In this document: positions 35,417 through 45,268 of the stretch, one piece after another
Layout of the letters: each line of letters begins with the position of its first letter
How positions within the stretch are numbered: the first letter of the stretch is position 1
NCBI GenBank assembly: GCA_024401275.1
Contig: JAKSLJ010000008.1
Span: 1-64,000, forward strand
Origin: Bacteroidaceae bacterium
Lineage (GTDB): Bacteria > Bacteroidota > Bacteroidia > Bacteroidales > Bacteroidaceae
DNA length: 64,000 nt
Direction: 5' to 3'
Program-made: the position numbers and the translations under genes
Notes under the pieces: generated by a model
Database searches by the model: none
Seen by the model: only the letters and a program-made list of their open reading frames with translations
What the model was told of the DNA's origin: nothing

Positions 35417-36421
35417 ATGGAATACTCTCCGAATTCTTATAAAAAAGGACAGCCACGTTGGTGTCCTGGATGCGGCGACCACTTCTTCCTCGCATCTCTT
35501 CATAAGGCAATGGCTGAGATCGGCGTTGCTCCACAGGATATTGCAGTAATCTCTGGTATCGGTTGTTCATCTCGTCTGCCACACTACATGGCAACTTACG
35601 GCATGAACACTATCCACGGTCGTGCAGCAGCTATCGCTACTGGTGCAAAGGTTGCAAATCCAAACCTCACAGTATGGCAGATCTCTGGTGATGGTGACGG
35701 ACTCGCTATCGGTGGTAACCACTTCATCCACGCTAACCGTCGTAACATCGACCTCAACATGATCCTCCTCAACAACCGTATCTACGGTTTGACTAAGGGT
35801 CAGTACTCTCCAACATCTCCACGCGGATTCGTCAGCAAGTCGTCTCCATACGGAACTGTTGAGGATCCATTCCGCCCAGCAGAACTCTGCTTCGGTGCTC
35901 GCGGTCACTTCTTCGCTCGTGCCGTTGCCACAGATGCTCCTGGCACTGTTGACGTGCTCAAGGCAGCTTACAACCATAAGGGCGCTTCTGTCTGCGAGAT
36001 CCTCCAGAACTGCGTTATCTTCAACAACGGTACTCACGACTCTGTATATTCTAAGGAAGGACGTGCCAAGAACGCTATCTACGTAAAGCACGGTCAGCCA
36101 CTCATCTTCGGTGAGAACAACGAGTACGGTATCATGCAGGACGGCTTCTCTCTCAAGGTCGTAAAGATCGGCGAGAACGGCATCACAGAGAAGGACATCC
36201 TTGTTCACGATGCTCATTGCGAGGACAACACTCTCCAGCTCAAGCTTGCCATGATGGACGGCACAAACGGTTTCCCTATCGCTCTCGGCGTAATCCGTGA
36301 TGTTGACGCTCCTACATACAACGATGCTGTAGAGGCACAGATTGAGGAAGTGAAGGCTGCTAAGAAGTACCACACTTTCGCAGAACTTCTTGAGACAAAC
36401 GATACATGGGTTGTTGAATAA
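35417..36421 (+). CDS. korB: 2-oxoacid (2-oxoglutarate):ferredoxin oxidoreductase, beta subunit
   Basis: A 334-residue subunit that binds thiamine diphosphate and a [4Fe-4S] cluster. The N-terminus has RWCPGCGDH with the first Cys pair, then GIGCSSRLPHY, GRAAAIATGAK, and the Mg/TPP motif GDGDGLAIGGNH with LNNRIYGLTKGQYSPTS. Cys in the SVCEILQNC segment may be a further ligand. It works with KorA. It begins 17 bp after the last copy of the cassette repeat and is followed by nfnAB, so ferredoxin reduced here could feed that enzyme. Confidence 0.94.
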   Translation: MEYSPNSYKKGQPRWCPGCGDHFFLASLHKAMAEIGVAPQDIAVISGIGCSSRLPHYMATYGMNTIHGRAAAIATGAKVANPNLTVWQISGDGDGLAIGGNHFIHANRRNIDLNMILLNNRIYGLTKGQYSPTSPRGFVSKSSPYGTVEDPFRPAELCFGARGHFFARAVATDAPGTVDVLKAAYNHKGASVCEILQNCVIFNNGTHDSVYSKEGRAKNAIYVKHGQPLIFGENNEYGIMQDGFSLKVVKIGENGITEKDILVHDAHCEDNTLQLKLAMMDGTNGFPIALGVIRDVDAPTYNDAVEAQIEEVKAAKKYHTFAELLETNDTWVVE

Positions 36422-36455
36422 AGACAACCCATATCTTAAATAACCAATAAAAGAT

Positions 36456-38801
36456 ATGAACAAAATCATCCGTAAGCAACAATTCTCTGAGAAGGTTTTC
36501 CTCTTTGAGATTGAAGCTCCCCTGATTGCCAAGAGCCGTAAAGCCGGCAACTTTGTAATCGTACGCGTTGACAAGCGTGGCGAGCGTATGCCGCTGACCA
36601 TTGCCGATGCAGACATCCAGAAAGGCACTATCACACTTGTTGTCCAGGAAGTGGGCTTGTCAAGTAAGAAACTCTGTCAGCTCAATGAAGGCGACTATGT
36701 ACTTGACATCGTAGGTCCTCTCGGTCAGGCAACTCACATCGAGAACTTCGGTACTGTTATCTGCGCCGGTGGTGGTGTGGGCGTTGCTCCTATGCTTCCT
36801 ATCATCAAGGCTTTGAAGGCTGCCGGAAACCGCGTTCTTTCTGTTATCGCAGGTCGTAACAAGGATCTCGTAATCCTTGAAGACGAAGTTCGCGCCAACT
36901 CTGACGAGCTCATCATCATGACTGACGATGGGTCTAATGGCGAGCAGGGCGTTGTGACTGTCGGTATCGAGAAGTTCATCAAGCAGGAACCAAAGATTGA
37001 CAAGGCTTTCGCTATCGGTCCTCCTATCATGATGAAGTTCTCTTGCCTCCTCACTCAGAAGTACAACATTCCTACTGACGTTTCGCTCAACACAATCATG
37101 GTTGACGGAACTGGTATGTGTGGTGCTTGTCGTCTTACTATCGGTGGCAAGACAAAGTTCGTCTGCATCGACGGTCCTGAATTTGACGGAGCTCTCGTTG
37201 ACTGGGATGAGATGTTCAAGCGCATGGGCACTTTCAAGGCTGCCGAGCGCGAAGAAATGGAGAACTTCGAGCAGCATGTTTGCCAGCTTGAAGCTCCTGC
37301 AGAATCTGCCCCTGTGGCTGAAGCATCAGCTTCTGCTCCAACAACAGAGCCACTTGAGGTTCTTATCGACCGCAAGGCAGAATGGCGTGAAGCTCTCCGC
37401 AAGAGCATGAAGGCAAAGGAGCGCACTCAGATTGAGCGTGTTGTTATGCCTGAGCTTGATCCTGTTTACCGTGCTACAACTCGTCTTGAGGAAGTAAATA
37501 CAGGTCTTACTGAAGAACAGGCTCTCTGCGAAGCTAAGCGTTGTCTCGACTGCGTTAACCCAGAGTGTGTTCAGGGTTGTCCTGTAAACATCAATATCCC
37601 ATCATTCGTTAAGAACATCGAGCGCGGCGAATTCCTCGCAGCAGCAAAGGTTCTCAAATCTACATCTACTCTTCCAGCTGTCTGCGGTCGTGTTTGTCCA
37701 CAGGAGAAGCAGTGTGAGAGCAAGTGTATGCACATCAAGATGGGCAAGAAGCCGGTTGCCATCGGTTATCTTGAGCGCTTCGCTGCTGACTACGAGCGTG
37801 AGAGCGGAAACATTTCTGTTCCAGAACTCGCACCAAAGAACGGCAAGAAGGTTGCTTGCGTAGGTTCAGGTCCTGCTGGTTTGAGCTTCGCTGGTGAGAT
37901 GGCTAAGTACGGTTATGAGGTTACAGTCTTCGAAGCTCTCCACGAGATTGGTGGTGTGCTCAAGTATGGTATTCCTGAATTCCGTCTGCCAAACGCTATC
38001 GTTGACGTTGAGATTGACAACCTCAAGAAGATGGGCGTGAACTTCGTTTGCGACTGCATTGTCGGCAAGACAATCTCTGTAGAGGAACTTGAAGCAGAAG
38101 GCTTCAGCGGAATCTTCGTTGCTTCTGGTGCTGGTCTTCCTAACTTCATGAACATCCCTGGCGAGAACGCTATCAACATCATGTCTTCTAACGAGTACCT
38201 CACTCGTGTGAACCTCATGGATGCTGCTAACCCTAAGACAGATACTCCTATCAATTTCGGTAAGAAGGTTCTCGTAGTTGGTGGTGGTAACACAGCTATG
38301 GACTCTGTCCGCACAGCTAAGCGTCTCGGTGCTGAGGTTACTCTCGTTTACCGTCGTTCTGACGCAGAGCTTCCTGCTCGTGCTGAGGAAGTTAAGCATG
38401 CCAAGGAAGAAGGCATTATCTTCAAGACTCTCCACAACCCAGTGGAATACATCGCTGACGAGAATGGTTGCGTAAAGCAGGCTGTACTCGCAGTAATGGA
38501 ACTCGGTGAGCCAGACGCTTCAGGTCGTCGTTCTCCTGTTGACACAGGCGAGCGCGTGACTATCGACTGCGACCAGGTTGTTGTTGCCGTAGGTGTTTCT
38601 CCAAACCCACTCGTGCCAACATCTATCAAGGGCCTTGAGCTCGGCAGAAAGAACACAATTGCCGTTGACGACACAATGAAGTCTTCACGCGACAATCTCT
38701 ATGCCGGTGGTGACATCGTTCGCGGTGGTGCAACAGTTATCCTCGCTATGGGTGACGGTCGCCGTGCTGCCCTGAACATGCACGAGAAGCTTTCCAAGTA
38801 A
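36456..38801 (+). CDS. NfnA-NfnB fusion: NADH-dependent ferredoxin:NADP+ oxidoreductase / glutamate synthase small-subunit-like protein
   Basis: A 781-residue flavoprotein. Residues 1-250 are a ferredoxin-reductase-like domain (CAGGGVGVAPMLPI near 103, NAD site) with a [2Fe-2S] centre from Cys222, Cys225 and Cys237. A linker (about 270-310, Ala/Pro/Glu-rich) leads to a GltD-like part with cysteine clusters in RCLDCVNPECVQGCP and CGRVCPQEKQCESKC (two [4Fe-4S]) and two dinucleotide-binding folds (GSGPAGLSFAGEMA and GGGNTAMDSVR). Separate NfnA and NfnB bifurcate electrons between NAD(H), NADP(H) and ferredoxin. The fused form is often annotated as dihydroorotate dehydrogenase subunit/glutamate synthase. 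Position after korAB supports a ferredoxin-linked role. Confidence 0.9.
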   Translation: MNKIIRKQQFSEKVFLFEIEAPLIAKSRKAGNFVIVRVDKRGERMPLTIADADIQKGTITLVVQEVGLSSKKLCQLNEGDYVLDIVGPLGQATHIENFGTVICAGGGVGVAPMLPIIKALKAAGNRVLSVIAGRNKDLVILEDEVRANSDELIIMTDDGSNGEQGVVTVGIEKFIKQEPKIDKAFAIGPPIMMKFSCLLTQKYNIPTDVSLNTIMVDGTGMCGACRLTIGGKTKFVCIDGPEFDGALVDWDEMFKRMGTFKAAEREEMENFEQHVCQLEAPAESAPVAEASASAPTTEPLEVLIDRKAEWREALRKSMKAKERTQIERVVMPELDPVYRATTRLEEVNTGLTEEQALCEAKRCLDCVNPECVQGCPVNINIPSFVKNIERGEFLAAAKVLKSTSTLPAVCGRVCPQEKQCESKCMHIKMGKKPVAIGYLERFAADYERESGNISVPELAPKNGKKVACVGSGPAGLSFAGEMAKYGYEVTVFEALHEIGGVLKYGIPEFRLPNAIVDVEIDNLKKMGVNFVCDCIVGKTISVEELEAEGFSGIFVASGAGLPNFMNIPGENAINIMSSNEYLTRVNLMDAANPKTDTPINFGKKVLVVGGGNTAMDSVRTAKRLGAEVTLVYRRSDAELPARAEEVKHAKEEGIIFKTLHNPVEYIADENGCVKQAVLAVMELGEPDASGRRSPVDTGERVTIDCDQVVVAVGVSPNPLVPTSIKGLELGRKNTIAVDDTMKSSRDNLYAGGDIVRGGATVILAMGDGRRAALNMHEKLSK

Positions 38802-38826
38802 TTTGGAGTATCTCTAAAAATATAAA

Positions 38827-38880
38827 TGTAGGACGATGCTTTTTGAGCAAACAATAAAAGCTCTGAAATATCCGCCCTAC
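38827..38880. repeat. Second copy of the GTAGGGCG palindromic repeat
   Basis: GTAGGACG (38828-38835) and CGCCCTAC (38873-38880) form imperfect terminal inverted repeats. The right part matches that of the copy at 5098-5158 over about 21 bases with few changes. It lies in the short gap between nfnAB and the next gene. Confidence 0.65.
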
Positions 38881-38896
38881 TTTACGTTTTTATATA

Positions 38897-40180
38897 ATGC
38901 GTGTTATCTACAACAAATATTTTCCTTTCAAACCTTTTCTGGCGACAAACATATTTGGCGTTATCCTCTGCCGTGGAAAGAAAGGAAGATTAAGCGATGT
39001 AGATATCAACCACGAATACATTCATACACTTCAGCAGCGTGAACTCTTTTTCATAGGGTTCATGCTGCTGTATTATTTTGAGTGGCTTTACTGGCTGTGC
39101 AAATTGCGTGGTTTCATGAAAGCATATTACGCAATAAGCTTTGAGAGAGAAGCATATCGCAACGAGAAGAATCTGAAATACAGCAAGACAAGGAAGAGAT
39201 TTGCGTGGTTTAAGATTCTGCGCGAAACATCACCTATAGTTCATGAAAGCTACAATTTCTTCAAGGATATTGCGAACTTCATAAAGGACGACTTCCGACT
39301 GTCAAAGTATCTTTATGTAGCTTTGCTTGCCGTCACAATAGTTATCGGGCAGGTTTACTTCAACATCTACGACATTATCATTGCTCCTTCCTATAAGGAC
39401 GGAACTTCCATGCTGCGTTTGCCGTTGGTTTATTCGACGGCTTACTTTCTCGTCCTTATTCCTACGCTCTACATGCATGGAGAAATCCATCGCCTAAAAC
39501 AATGGCAAGCATGGATTTTTCCTCTTATCCTTGTGTCTATAGACGGCGCAGGACAAGGTTTTGACGCCTATCGCCAATGGATAAACAATGCGGAAATGTA
39601 TAATAAAGAGCGATTTTATCTGAAACTTGTCAGCTCTTTCTTTTTCCGTTCCATAGCTATTGTTTTCTCTTTGTGCTGCTTCAGATGGCTGACAACAGGC
39701 AAGTTCGGATTGTTCGGATTAAAGCGTTCAGGCAAATACCTGAAAACCTATGGTTTGATCTATTGCCTATTGGTTCCAATTTTCGTCGCTATTTCCTTCA
39801 CACCGCAGTTCCTCAATTTCTATCCAAAGATGAACATCGAGTACTGTCATGGTTGTTTCGATTGGGCAGATTGGAAGATAATCTCCCTGTTCGAACTCTG
39901 CTATGCAAACGATTTTATCGGAGTAGAAGGAATGTTCCGTGGCGCTTTGGTAATTGGAATGACAAAGTGGCTAGGACCTCGTGCAGTATTGCCTATGGCA
40001 ATAACCTACATGTGCATCCATCTCGGCAAACCTGACCTTGAGCTTTGCTCATCAATCTTCGGTGGCTACATTCTCGGCATTCTTGCCTATCGCACACAAC
40101 ATCTTTGGGGTGGAATAATCATTCACCTTGGGATAGCCATGCTCTTTGAAGCGCTTGGATTGTTTCGCTTTTATCTATAA
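38897..40180 (+). CDS. Membrane protein with N-terminal HExxH domain and C-terminal CPBP-type protease domain
   Basis: A 427-residue protein with two parts. Residues 1-125 carry HEYIH (39-43), a zinc-protease HExxH motif, with a membrane-like stretch (50-68) and FEREAY (82-87), whose Glu could be the third ligand. The rest has about seven hydrophobic helices; the end resembles CPBP/Abi intramembrane proteases with GVEGMFRG (E-x3-R; the usual first Glu of EExxxR is Val), CIHLGK and a later IIIHLG. CPBP proteins process membrane substrates or act in immunity and envelope maintenance. Substrate unknown. The gap before the next gene holds the TonB-receptor promoter. Confidence 0.75.
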   Translation: MRVIYNKYFPFKPFLATNIFGVILCRGKKGRLSDVDINHEYIHTLQQRELFFIGFMLLYYFEWLYWLCKLRGFMKAYYAISFEREAYRNEKNLKYSKTRKRFAWFKILRETSPIVHESYNFFKDIANFIKDDFRLSKYLYVALLAVTIVIGQVYFNIYDIIIAPSYKDGTSMLRLPLVYSTAYFLVLIPTLYMHGEIHRLKQWQAWIFPLILVSIDGAGQGFDAYRQWINNAEMYNKERFYLKLVSSFFFRSIAIVFSLCCFRWLTTGKFGLFGLKRSGKYLKTYGLIYCLLVPIFVAISFTPQFLNFYPKMNIEYCHGCFDWADWKIISLFELCYANDFIGVEGMFRGALVIGMTKWLGPRAVLPMAITYMCIHLGKPDLELCSSIFGGYILGILAYRTQHLWGGIIIHLGIAMLFEALGLFRFYL

Positions 40181-40270
40181 CTTTTTTCGCTTTGCTTCTG
40201 ATTTTCGCAACTTCGCTCAAGTTTCATACAATTGTAATCTTAAAAGTTGTTAAGTCATTATTATTTTTCG

Positions 40271-40278
40271 TAATTTTG
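40271..40278 (+). promoter_or_regulatory. Promoter of the TonB-dependent receptor gene
   Basis: TAATTTTG is the -7 box; TTG at 40247-40249 lies 21 bases upstream, fitting the -33 element. The start codon is 44 bases downstream. This is the best-matched promoter in the window. Confidence 0.78.
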
Positions 40279-40321
40279 CAGCCGAAAACAAAATTATTTA
40301 TTAACAAAACCAATATTTATT

Positions 40322-43300
40322 ATGGCAAAACTTAAGCATGTTGCCCTTCTTTTGGTGCTCCTTTTGAGCGCTATGGGCGTACAGGCACAGGTGACAACAT
40401 CGTCTTTGAGCGGTAAGGTCACTGACAAGGAAAACCTTGAAGTTATTGGCGCTTCAGTGAAGGCTACTCACACTCCTTCGGGAACTCAGTACACAGCCAT
40501 CACAAACATTAACGGCCAATTCAACATTCAGGGTATGCGAGTAGGAGGACCTTACACAGTTGAGGTTTCTTACATCGGTTACGAAACAAAGAAAATCTCT
40601 GGCATCACTCTCCAGCTTGCCGAAAACACAGAGATCAAGGCTGTTCTCGGCGAATCTGCAGAATTGCTCAACGAGATTGTTGTTGTTGGTCGTGGCACAA
40701 AGTTCAACCAGATGAAAACTGGTGCTGCAACAAACATCACTCAATCCATGATTGCAGAAATGCCTACAGTCAGCCGTAGTATTACTGACTACACTCGCCT
40801 CTCTCCTTACGGCGGCAACGGCATGACATTCGGCGGTTCTGACGGTCGTACTGCAAACTTCACTGTCGATGGTGCTGACTTCAACAACAACTTCGGCCTT
40901 TCTGACAAGCTTCCTGGTGGCGGTAATCCTATCTCTATCGAAGCAATCCAGGAAATTCAGGTTGTAGTTTCTCCTTACGATGTTCGTCAAACAAACTTCA
41001 TCGGCGGTGGTGTGAACGCTGTTACAAAGTCAGGTACTAACGAGTTCCAGGGAACAGCTTATGTTTACCACCAGAACGAAAACATGCGTGGTTCTTCTGT
41101 TGATGGCACTCAGATTACAACTGCTCGCGACAAGGATCGCAAGACAACTTACGGTTTCACTCTCGGTGGCCCTATCATCAAGAACAAGCTCTTCTTCTTC
41201 GCAAACTACGAGGCATCTCGCGTTCCTACTCAGGTTAACCGCTGGCGTGCAAATGGCAACACAGGCATAAGCAATGTTACCGACTATCTCTCTCGTACTA
41301 AGGAAAGCGATCTTCAGTCAGTTTCTGATTATGCTAAGAGCAAATACGGTTACGACACTGGTTCATACAATTCTTTCCCTGCTGACGAGAAAACCGACCG
41401 CTACATGGCTCGCCTTGACTGGAACATCAATAACAACCACCGTGTTGCTCTCCGTTACAACTACACAAAGAACCTTATCTGGAACTCTCCTAACGGAACT
41501 TCCATGGATGGTGGCGCTCGTATGCCTAGCTATCGTATGTCAGACAGATCAATGTCATTTGCCAACTCAATGTACTCTATGGAGAACATCTCTAAGTCTT
41601 GGTCATTCGACTTGAACAGCCGGTTCTCTAACAACATCCAGAACCAGCTCCTCGCTACTTATTCTCAGCACGATGACATCCGCGGCACAAACTCTGCAGA
41701 TTTCCCATTCATCGACATCCTTGATGGCGACATCACTGGTGGCGCTGGCGAAGACAACTACATCGCTCTCGGTTACGAGCTCTTCACATATAATAATGGT
41801 GTACACAACAATGTGCTCAACATCAAGGACGACGTAAACATTGACCTTGGCAAGCACAAGCTCCTCGTTGGTGCTTACTACGAGCATCAGATGGCTGACA
41901 ACGCTTACATGCGTAACGGTACTGGCTATTATCGCTACAACTCAGTAAGCGACTTCCTCAACGGCGCTGCTCCTGAAACAGTTTGTCTTACTTACGGTTA
42001 TGGCGATGAGAAAAATCCTGCTGCTCGCGTAACATTCAACAAGGCAGCAGTTTACGCTCAGGACAACTGGACAGTAAACGACAAGTTCAAGCTCAACCTT
42101 GGTATTCGTTTCGATGGGCTTTTCTTCGACAACAAGGACCTCATGACAAACAACGCCATCCTTGACCTTGACTACAACGGTCGCCACATTGATACAGGCA
42201 AGTGGCCTTCTGCTGGTATTTCCATCTCTCCTCGTATCGGTTTCACATACGATGTTCTCGGCGACAAGAGCCTTACTCTTCGTGGTGGTACAGGATTCTT
42301 CTCAGGACGTATTCCTCTCGTGTTCTTCACAAACATGCCAACAAACGGTGGTATGGTGCAGTATCAGGCACAGCTCACTGCAAAGAAGAACGACCTCAGC
42401 AAGTTTGCTGGCGGCCTTATCAAGGAAGAAGGAAAGTCATATGCAGAATCTCTCAAGAACTTCCTCGTTCAGAACTATGGAATGCCTGCGACAATCACTC
42501 CAGATCAGGGTTCTAAGCCATCTGCAGTAAACGGCGTAGATTCTAAGTTCAAGATGCCACAGGTATGGAAGACTTCTCTCGCTCTTGACTATCAGTTCCC
42601 TACAAGCTTCCCTCTCATGGCTTCTGTAGAAGGAGTTTTCACAAAGACACTCAACGACGTTTGCATCTCTGACTGGAGCATCAATCCTGTAGGTGGCTAT
42701 GCTCGTTTCAACGGCGCAGACAATCGTCCTATCTACCCAGATAATTTCCGTTCTGGCACAAAGGCTTTCGTTCTCGAGAACACAAACAAGGGTTACGGTT
42801 TCCAGGGCAACATCACTCTCAAATCTAATCCAACAAAGTGGCTTAGCCTTGAAGCTTCCTACACTCACACAGTTAAGAAGGAACTCACTTCTATGCCAGG
42901 TTCTGCTGCTGAATCAGCATTCACTTACGTTCCTACAGTGGAAGGTCCTAACAACATCCGCCTCCACAACGCTCTCAATGTTACTCCAAACCGCTACTAC
43001 GTAAAGGCAGCTGTTCATGACAAGAATGGCAATCACTTCAGCGCCCTCCTCGAAGGCTTCCAAGCTTCAGAGAGCTGCTCTTACATGATGCAGAACGACA
43101 TGAATGGCGACGGTTACAACTACGATGCTGTTTACATCCCAACAGACGCTCAGGTTGCTAACGGCGAGTTCCGTTTCAAGACACAGGACGATGCTGACCG
43201 CTTCATGGCTTATGTTCACAACAGCGACTACCTAAAGGGCATTCAGGGCAAATATACTGAAGCTTACTCCGTTTACAAGCCTTGGGTTCACCGTGTTGAT

Positions 43301-43606
43301 GTTTCTTACAAGCACGACTTCAAGTTCAAGGTAGGTCCTACTGCTCACAAGTTCCAGCTCTCTGCTGATGTAAAGAACTTAATGAACCTCTTCAAGAGCT
43401 CATGGGGCGTAATGAAAGGCCTTGACGCTTCTCTCGGTTCTTCTGGTGCTGCTCGTATCCTCAAGTACGAAGGTGTTGACAAGGAAGGTTACGCTACATT
43501 CTCAACTCCAAAGGCAGTTAGCGGCAAGACAGAGACATTCACTTTCAACCACGCAATCTCTCAGTGCTGGTACATGTCTATCGGTATCAAGTATTTCTTT
43601 AACTAA
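40322..43606 (+). CDS. TonB-dependent receptor, Oar-like, with carboxypeptidase-regulatory-like N-terminal domain
   Basis: A 1094-residue outer-membrane protein. It has a signal peptide (about 1-23, ending VQAQ), a carboxypeptidase regulatory-like beta-sandwich (about 27-112; SGKVTDKENLEVIGASV), a plug domain (about 120-235; FTVDGADFNN, IEAIQEIQVV, GGGVNAVTKSGTNEFQG) and a long beta-barrel ending in aromatic residues (YFFN). Such receptors import large or scarce substrates with TonB energy. No SusD partner is next to it; instead an OB-fold lipoprotein follows after 21 bp and is probably its surface partner. Ligand unknown; nearby nuclease and uridine kinase suggest nucleic acid or its fragments. 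Confidence 0.9.
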   Translation: MAKLKHVALLLVLLLSAMGVQAQVTTSSLSGKVTDKENLEVIGASVKATHTPSGTQYTAITNINGQFNIQGMRVGGPYTVEVSYIGYETKKISGITLQLAENTEIKAVLGESAELLNEIVVVGRGTKFNQMKTGAATNITQSMIAEMPTVSRSITDYTRLSPYGGNGMTFGGSDGRTANFTVDGADFNNNFGLSDKLPGGGNPISIEAIQEIQVVVSPYDVRQTNFIGGGVNAVTKSGTNEFQGTAYVYHQNENMRGSSVDGTQITTARDKDRKTTYGFTLGGPIIKNKLFFFANYEASRVPTQVNRWRANGNTGISNVTDYLSRTKESDLQSVSDYAKSKYGYDTGSYNSFPADEKTDRYMARLDWNINNNHRVALRYNYTKNLIWNSPNGTSMDGGARMPSYRMSDRSMSFANSMYSMENISKSWSFDLNSRFSNNIQNQLLATYSQHDDIRGTNSADFPFIDILDGDITGGAGEDNYIALGYELFTYNNGVHNNVLNIKDDVNIDLGKHKLLVGAYYEHQMADNAYMRNGTGYYRYNSVSDFLNGAAPETVCLTYGYGDEKNPAARVTFNKAAVYAQDNWTVNDKFKLNLGIRFDGLFFDNKDLMTNNAILDLDYNGRHIDTGKWPSAGISISPRIGFTYDVLGDKSLTLRGGTGFFSGRIPLVFFTNMPTNGGMVQYQAQLTAKKNDLSKFAGGLIKEEGKSYAESLKNFLVQNYGMPATITPDQGSKPSAVNGVDSKFKMPQVWKTSLALDYQFPTSFPLMASVEGVFTKTLNDVCISDWSINPVGGYARFNGADNRPIYPDNFRSGTKAFVLENTNKGYGFQGNITLKSNPTKWLSLEASYTHTVKKELTSMPGSAAESAFTYVPTVEGPNNIRLHNALNVTPNRYYVKAAVHDKNGNHFSALLEGFQASESCSYMMQNDMNGDGYNYDAVYIPTDAQVANGEFRFKTQDDADRFMAYVHNSDYLKGIQGKYTEAYSVYKPWVHRVDVSYKHDFKFKVGPTAHKFQLSADVKNLMNLFKSSWGVMKGLDASLGSSGAARILKYEGVDKEGYATFSTPKAVSGKTETFTFNHAISQCWYMSIGIKYFFN

Positions 43607-43627
43607 TAATTAATAACTGATAAAATC

Positions 43628-45166
43628 ATGAAACTTAAAAATTTCTTTATTGCGATACTCGCTATAGTAGGTCTTACTTCAGTTATTAGCTGTAGTGAAG
43701 ATTTTAAGCCAACATACCTCAATGGTTTGACTGTTTCTCAGTCATATGTGTCTCTCAACGACAAGGACACTTCTACTGTTAATATCACTGTCAATGCCAA
43801 TGCCGACTGGTCAATCGAAATGGATGAAGCTACTGCTAAGTGGCTTAAGATATCTCCTATGAACGGCAGCGCTGGTTCTACGAATGTAGCTTTCTCTGCT
43901 GGAGCTTACGAAGGACGTGAGGCTACCGTTAAGATTGTTTGTGGCGATAAAACTCAGATCATCAACGTCATTCAGGGCAAGGCAACAGTGCAAACTGCCA
44001 CTTGCGCAGAGGTGCTCAAACCCGCAACCCCAGATGGCAAGACATTTCAGTTAAAGGGTACTGTTACCCGTATTGCCAACACTACTTACGGCAACTGGTA
44101 TCTTGACGATGGCACTGGCGAAGTTTACATCTATGGAACTCTCGACAAGAACGGTGGCGAAAAGAACTTCACTTCTCTCGGCATTGAGGTTGGCGACGAG
44201 GTAACTGTACAGGGCCCTAAGTCAACTTATGGCACTACTGTAGAACTCGTTAACGTAACTGTTGTGAAGATTACCAAGTCACTCATCAAGGTGGCTGCTA
44301 TTGATCCTGAAAACGCAACATTCCCTAAGGAAGGCGGCGACATCACTGTTCAACTTGACTGCAAGGGTTATGGTGTTGGTGTAGAGGTTCCAGAGGATGC
44401 TCAGGATTGGCTTTCTATAAAGAAGGTTAACGGAAACTTCGTGACTTTCCACGCTACAGCAAATGCTGGTGGCGCTCGCGAAACAACTGTTAGTTTCACA
44501 ACTGCTGACGGCAGCAAAACTTACTCTGCTGATCAGGTTCTTATCCAGGAAGGTGCTGTTCAGGACGTAACTTGCACTCAGTTCAACACCCTTGAGGATG
44601 GTGCGGCAGAATATAAGGTTCACGGCGTCATCACTTCTATCGCTAGCGATCTATACGGAAATGTTTACATCAACGATGGTACAGGTGAGGTTTACGTTTA
44701 CGGTATCCTTGATGCAGAAGGCAACGCAAAGAACTTCGCTTCTCTCGGCCTTAAGGTTGGCGACGAGGTTACTCTCCAAAGTGTTAAGACATCTTACAAG
44801 GGTGCTCCTCAGATGAAGAACGCAGTTGTTGTTTCTTCAATTGCTCACGAAACAAAGAGAGCTGCTGAGCTCAAGGCTCTTCCAGACGACACTAAGACTT
44901 ACTACTATGTCAAGGGAGTTGTTTGCCACGCAGAGGAAGAAGGCACTAAGTTCGACCTTGACACTTATGGTAACTTCGGCCTTAAGGACGAAACTGGCAC
45001 TATCTATGTTTACGGCGTTGCAGACGCTCTTGACGGTGCAACAAAGAACTTCAAGGCAACTGGCGTTCAGGAAGGTGACATCATCACTATCCTCGCTTAC
45101 AAGACTTCTTACAAGGGCACTAACGAACTCGTTGGTAAGTTCATCAAGAAGGAGTCAGCAAAATAA
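43628..45166 (+). CDS. Surface lipoprotein with BACON-like and OB-fold repeats
   Basis: A 512-residue protein with a lipoprotein signal (about 1-22, lipobox-like TSVISC, Cys22). Two BACON-like beta-sandwiches (about 33-118 and 222-312) alternate with three OB-fold-like units (about 123-216, 318-400, 405-508), each with a Y-G-N-[WVF]-x-[LI]-x-D-x-[TG]-G-x-[IV]-Y-[VI]-Y-G core. BACON modules usually position other domains on the cell surface; the OB units resemble those found beside secreted nucleases, though binding to nucleic acid is not shown. It follows the receptor by 21 bp and ends with a hairpin terminator. Confidence 0.82.
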   Translation: MKLKNFFIAILAIVGLTSVISCSEDFKPTYLNGLTVSQSYVSLNDKDTSTVNITVNANADWSIEMDEATAKWLKISPMNGSAGSTNVAFSAGAYEGREATVKIVCGDKTQIINVIQGKATVQTATCAEVLKPATPDGKTFQLKGTVTRIANTTYGNWYLDDGTGEVYIYGTLDKNGGEKNFTSLGIEVGDEVTVQGPKSTYGTTVELVNVTVVKITKSLIKVAAIDPENATFPKEGGDITVQLDCKGYGVGVEVPEDAQDWLSIKKVNGNFVTFHATANAGGARETTVSFTTADGSKTYSADQVLIQEGAVQDVTCTQFNTLEDGAAEYKVHGVITSIASDLYGNVYINDGTGEVYVYGILDAEGNAKNFASLGLKVGDEVTLQSVKTSYKGAPQMKNAVVVSSIAHETKRAAELKALPDDTKTYYYVKGVVCHAEEEGTKFDLDTYGNFGLKDETGTIYVYGVADALDGATKNFKATGVQEGDIITILAYKTSYKGTNELVGKFIKKESAK

Positions 45167-45189
45167 CGAAATTCTCTCTCTTCAAAATA

Positions 45190-45226
45190 AAAGATGCAGG
45201 TTCGGAATGAATCTGCATCTTTTTTA
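45190..45226. terminator. Bidirectional terminator between the lipoprotein gene and udk
   Basis: AAAGATGCAG (45190-45199) pairs with CTGCATCTTT (45213-45222) around a 13-base loop, with a T run after it on the plus strand and T-rich DNA on the minus strand. It serves two converging transcripts. Confidence 0.88.
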
Positions 45227-45268
45227 TTGCTAAATGAAAGCTTTACTTTCTATTGTATGTTGAAAACT

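Noticed and set aside
35567..36634. Open frame of 355 codons on the minus strand
   Set aside because: Antisense to korB and the start of nfnAB; low-quality composition.
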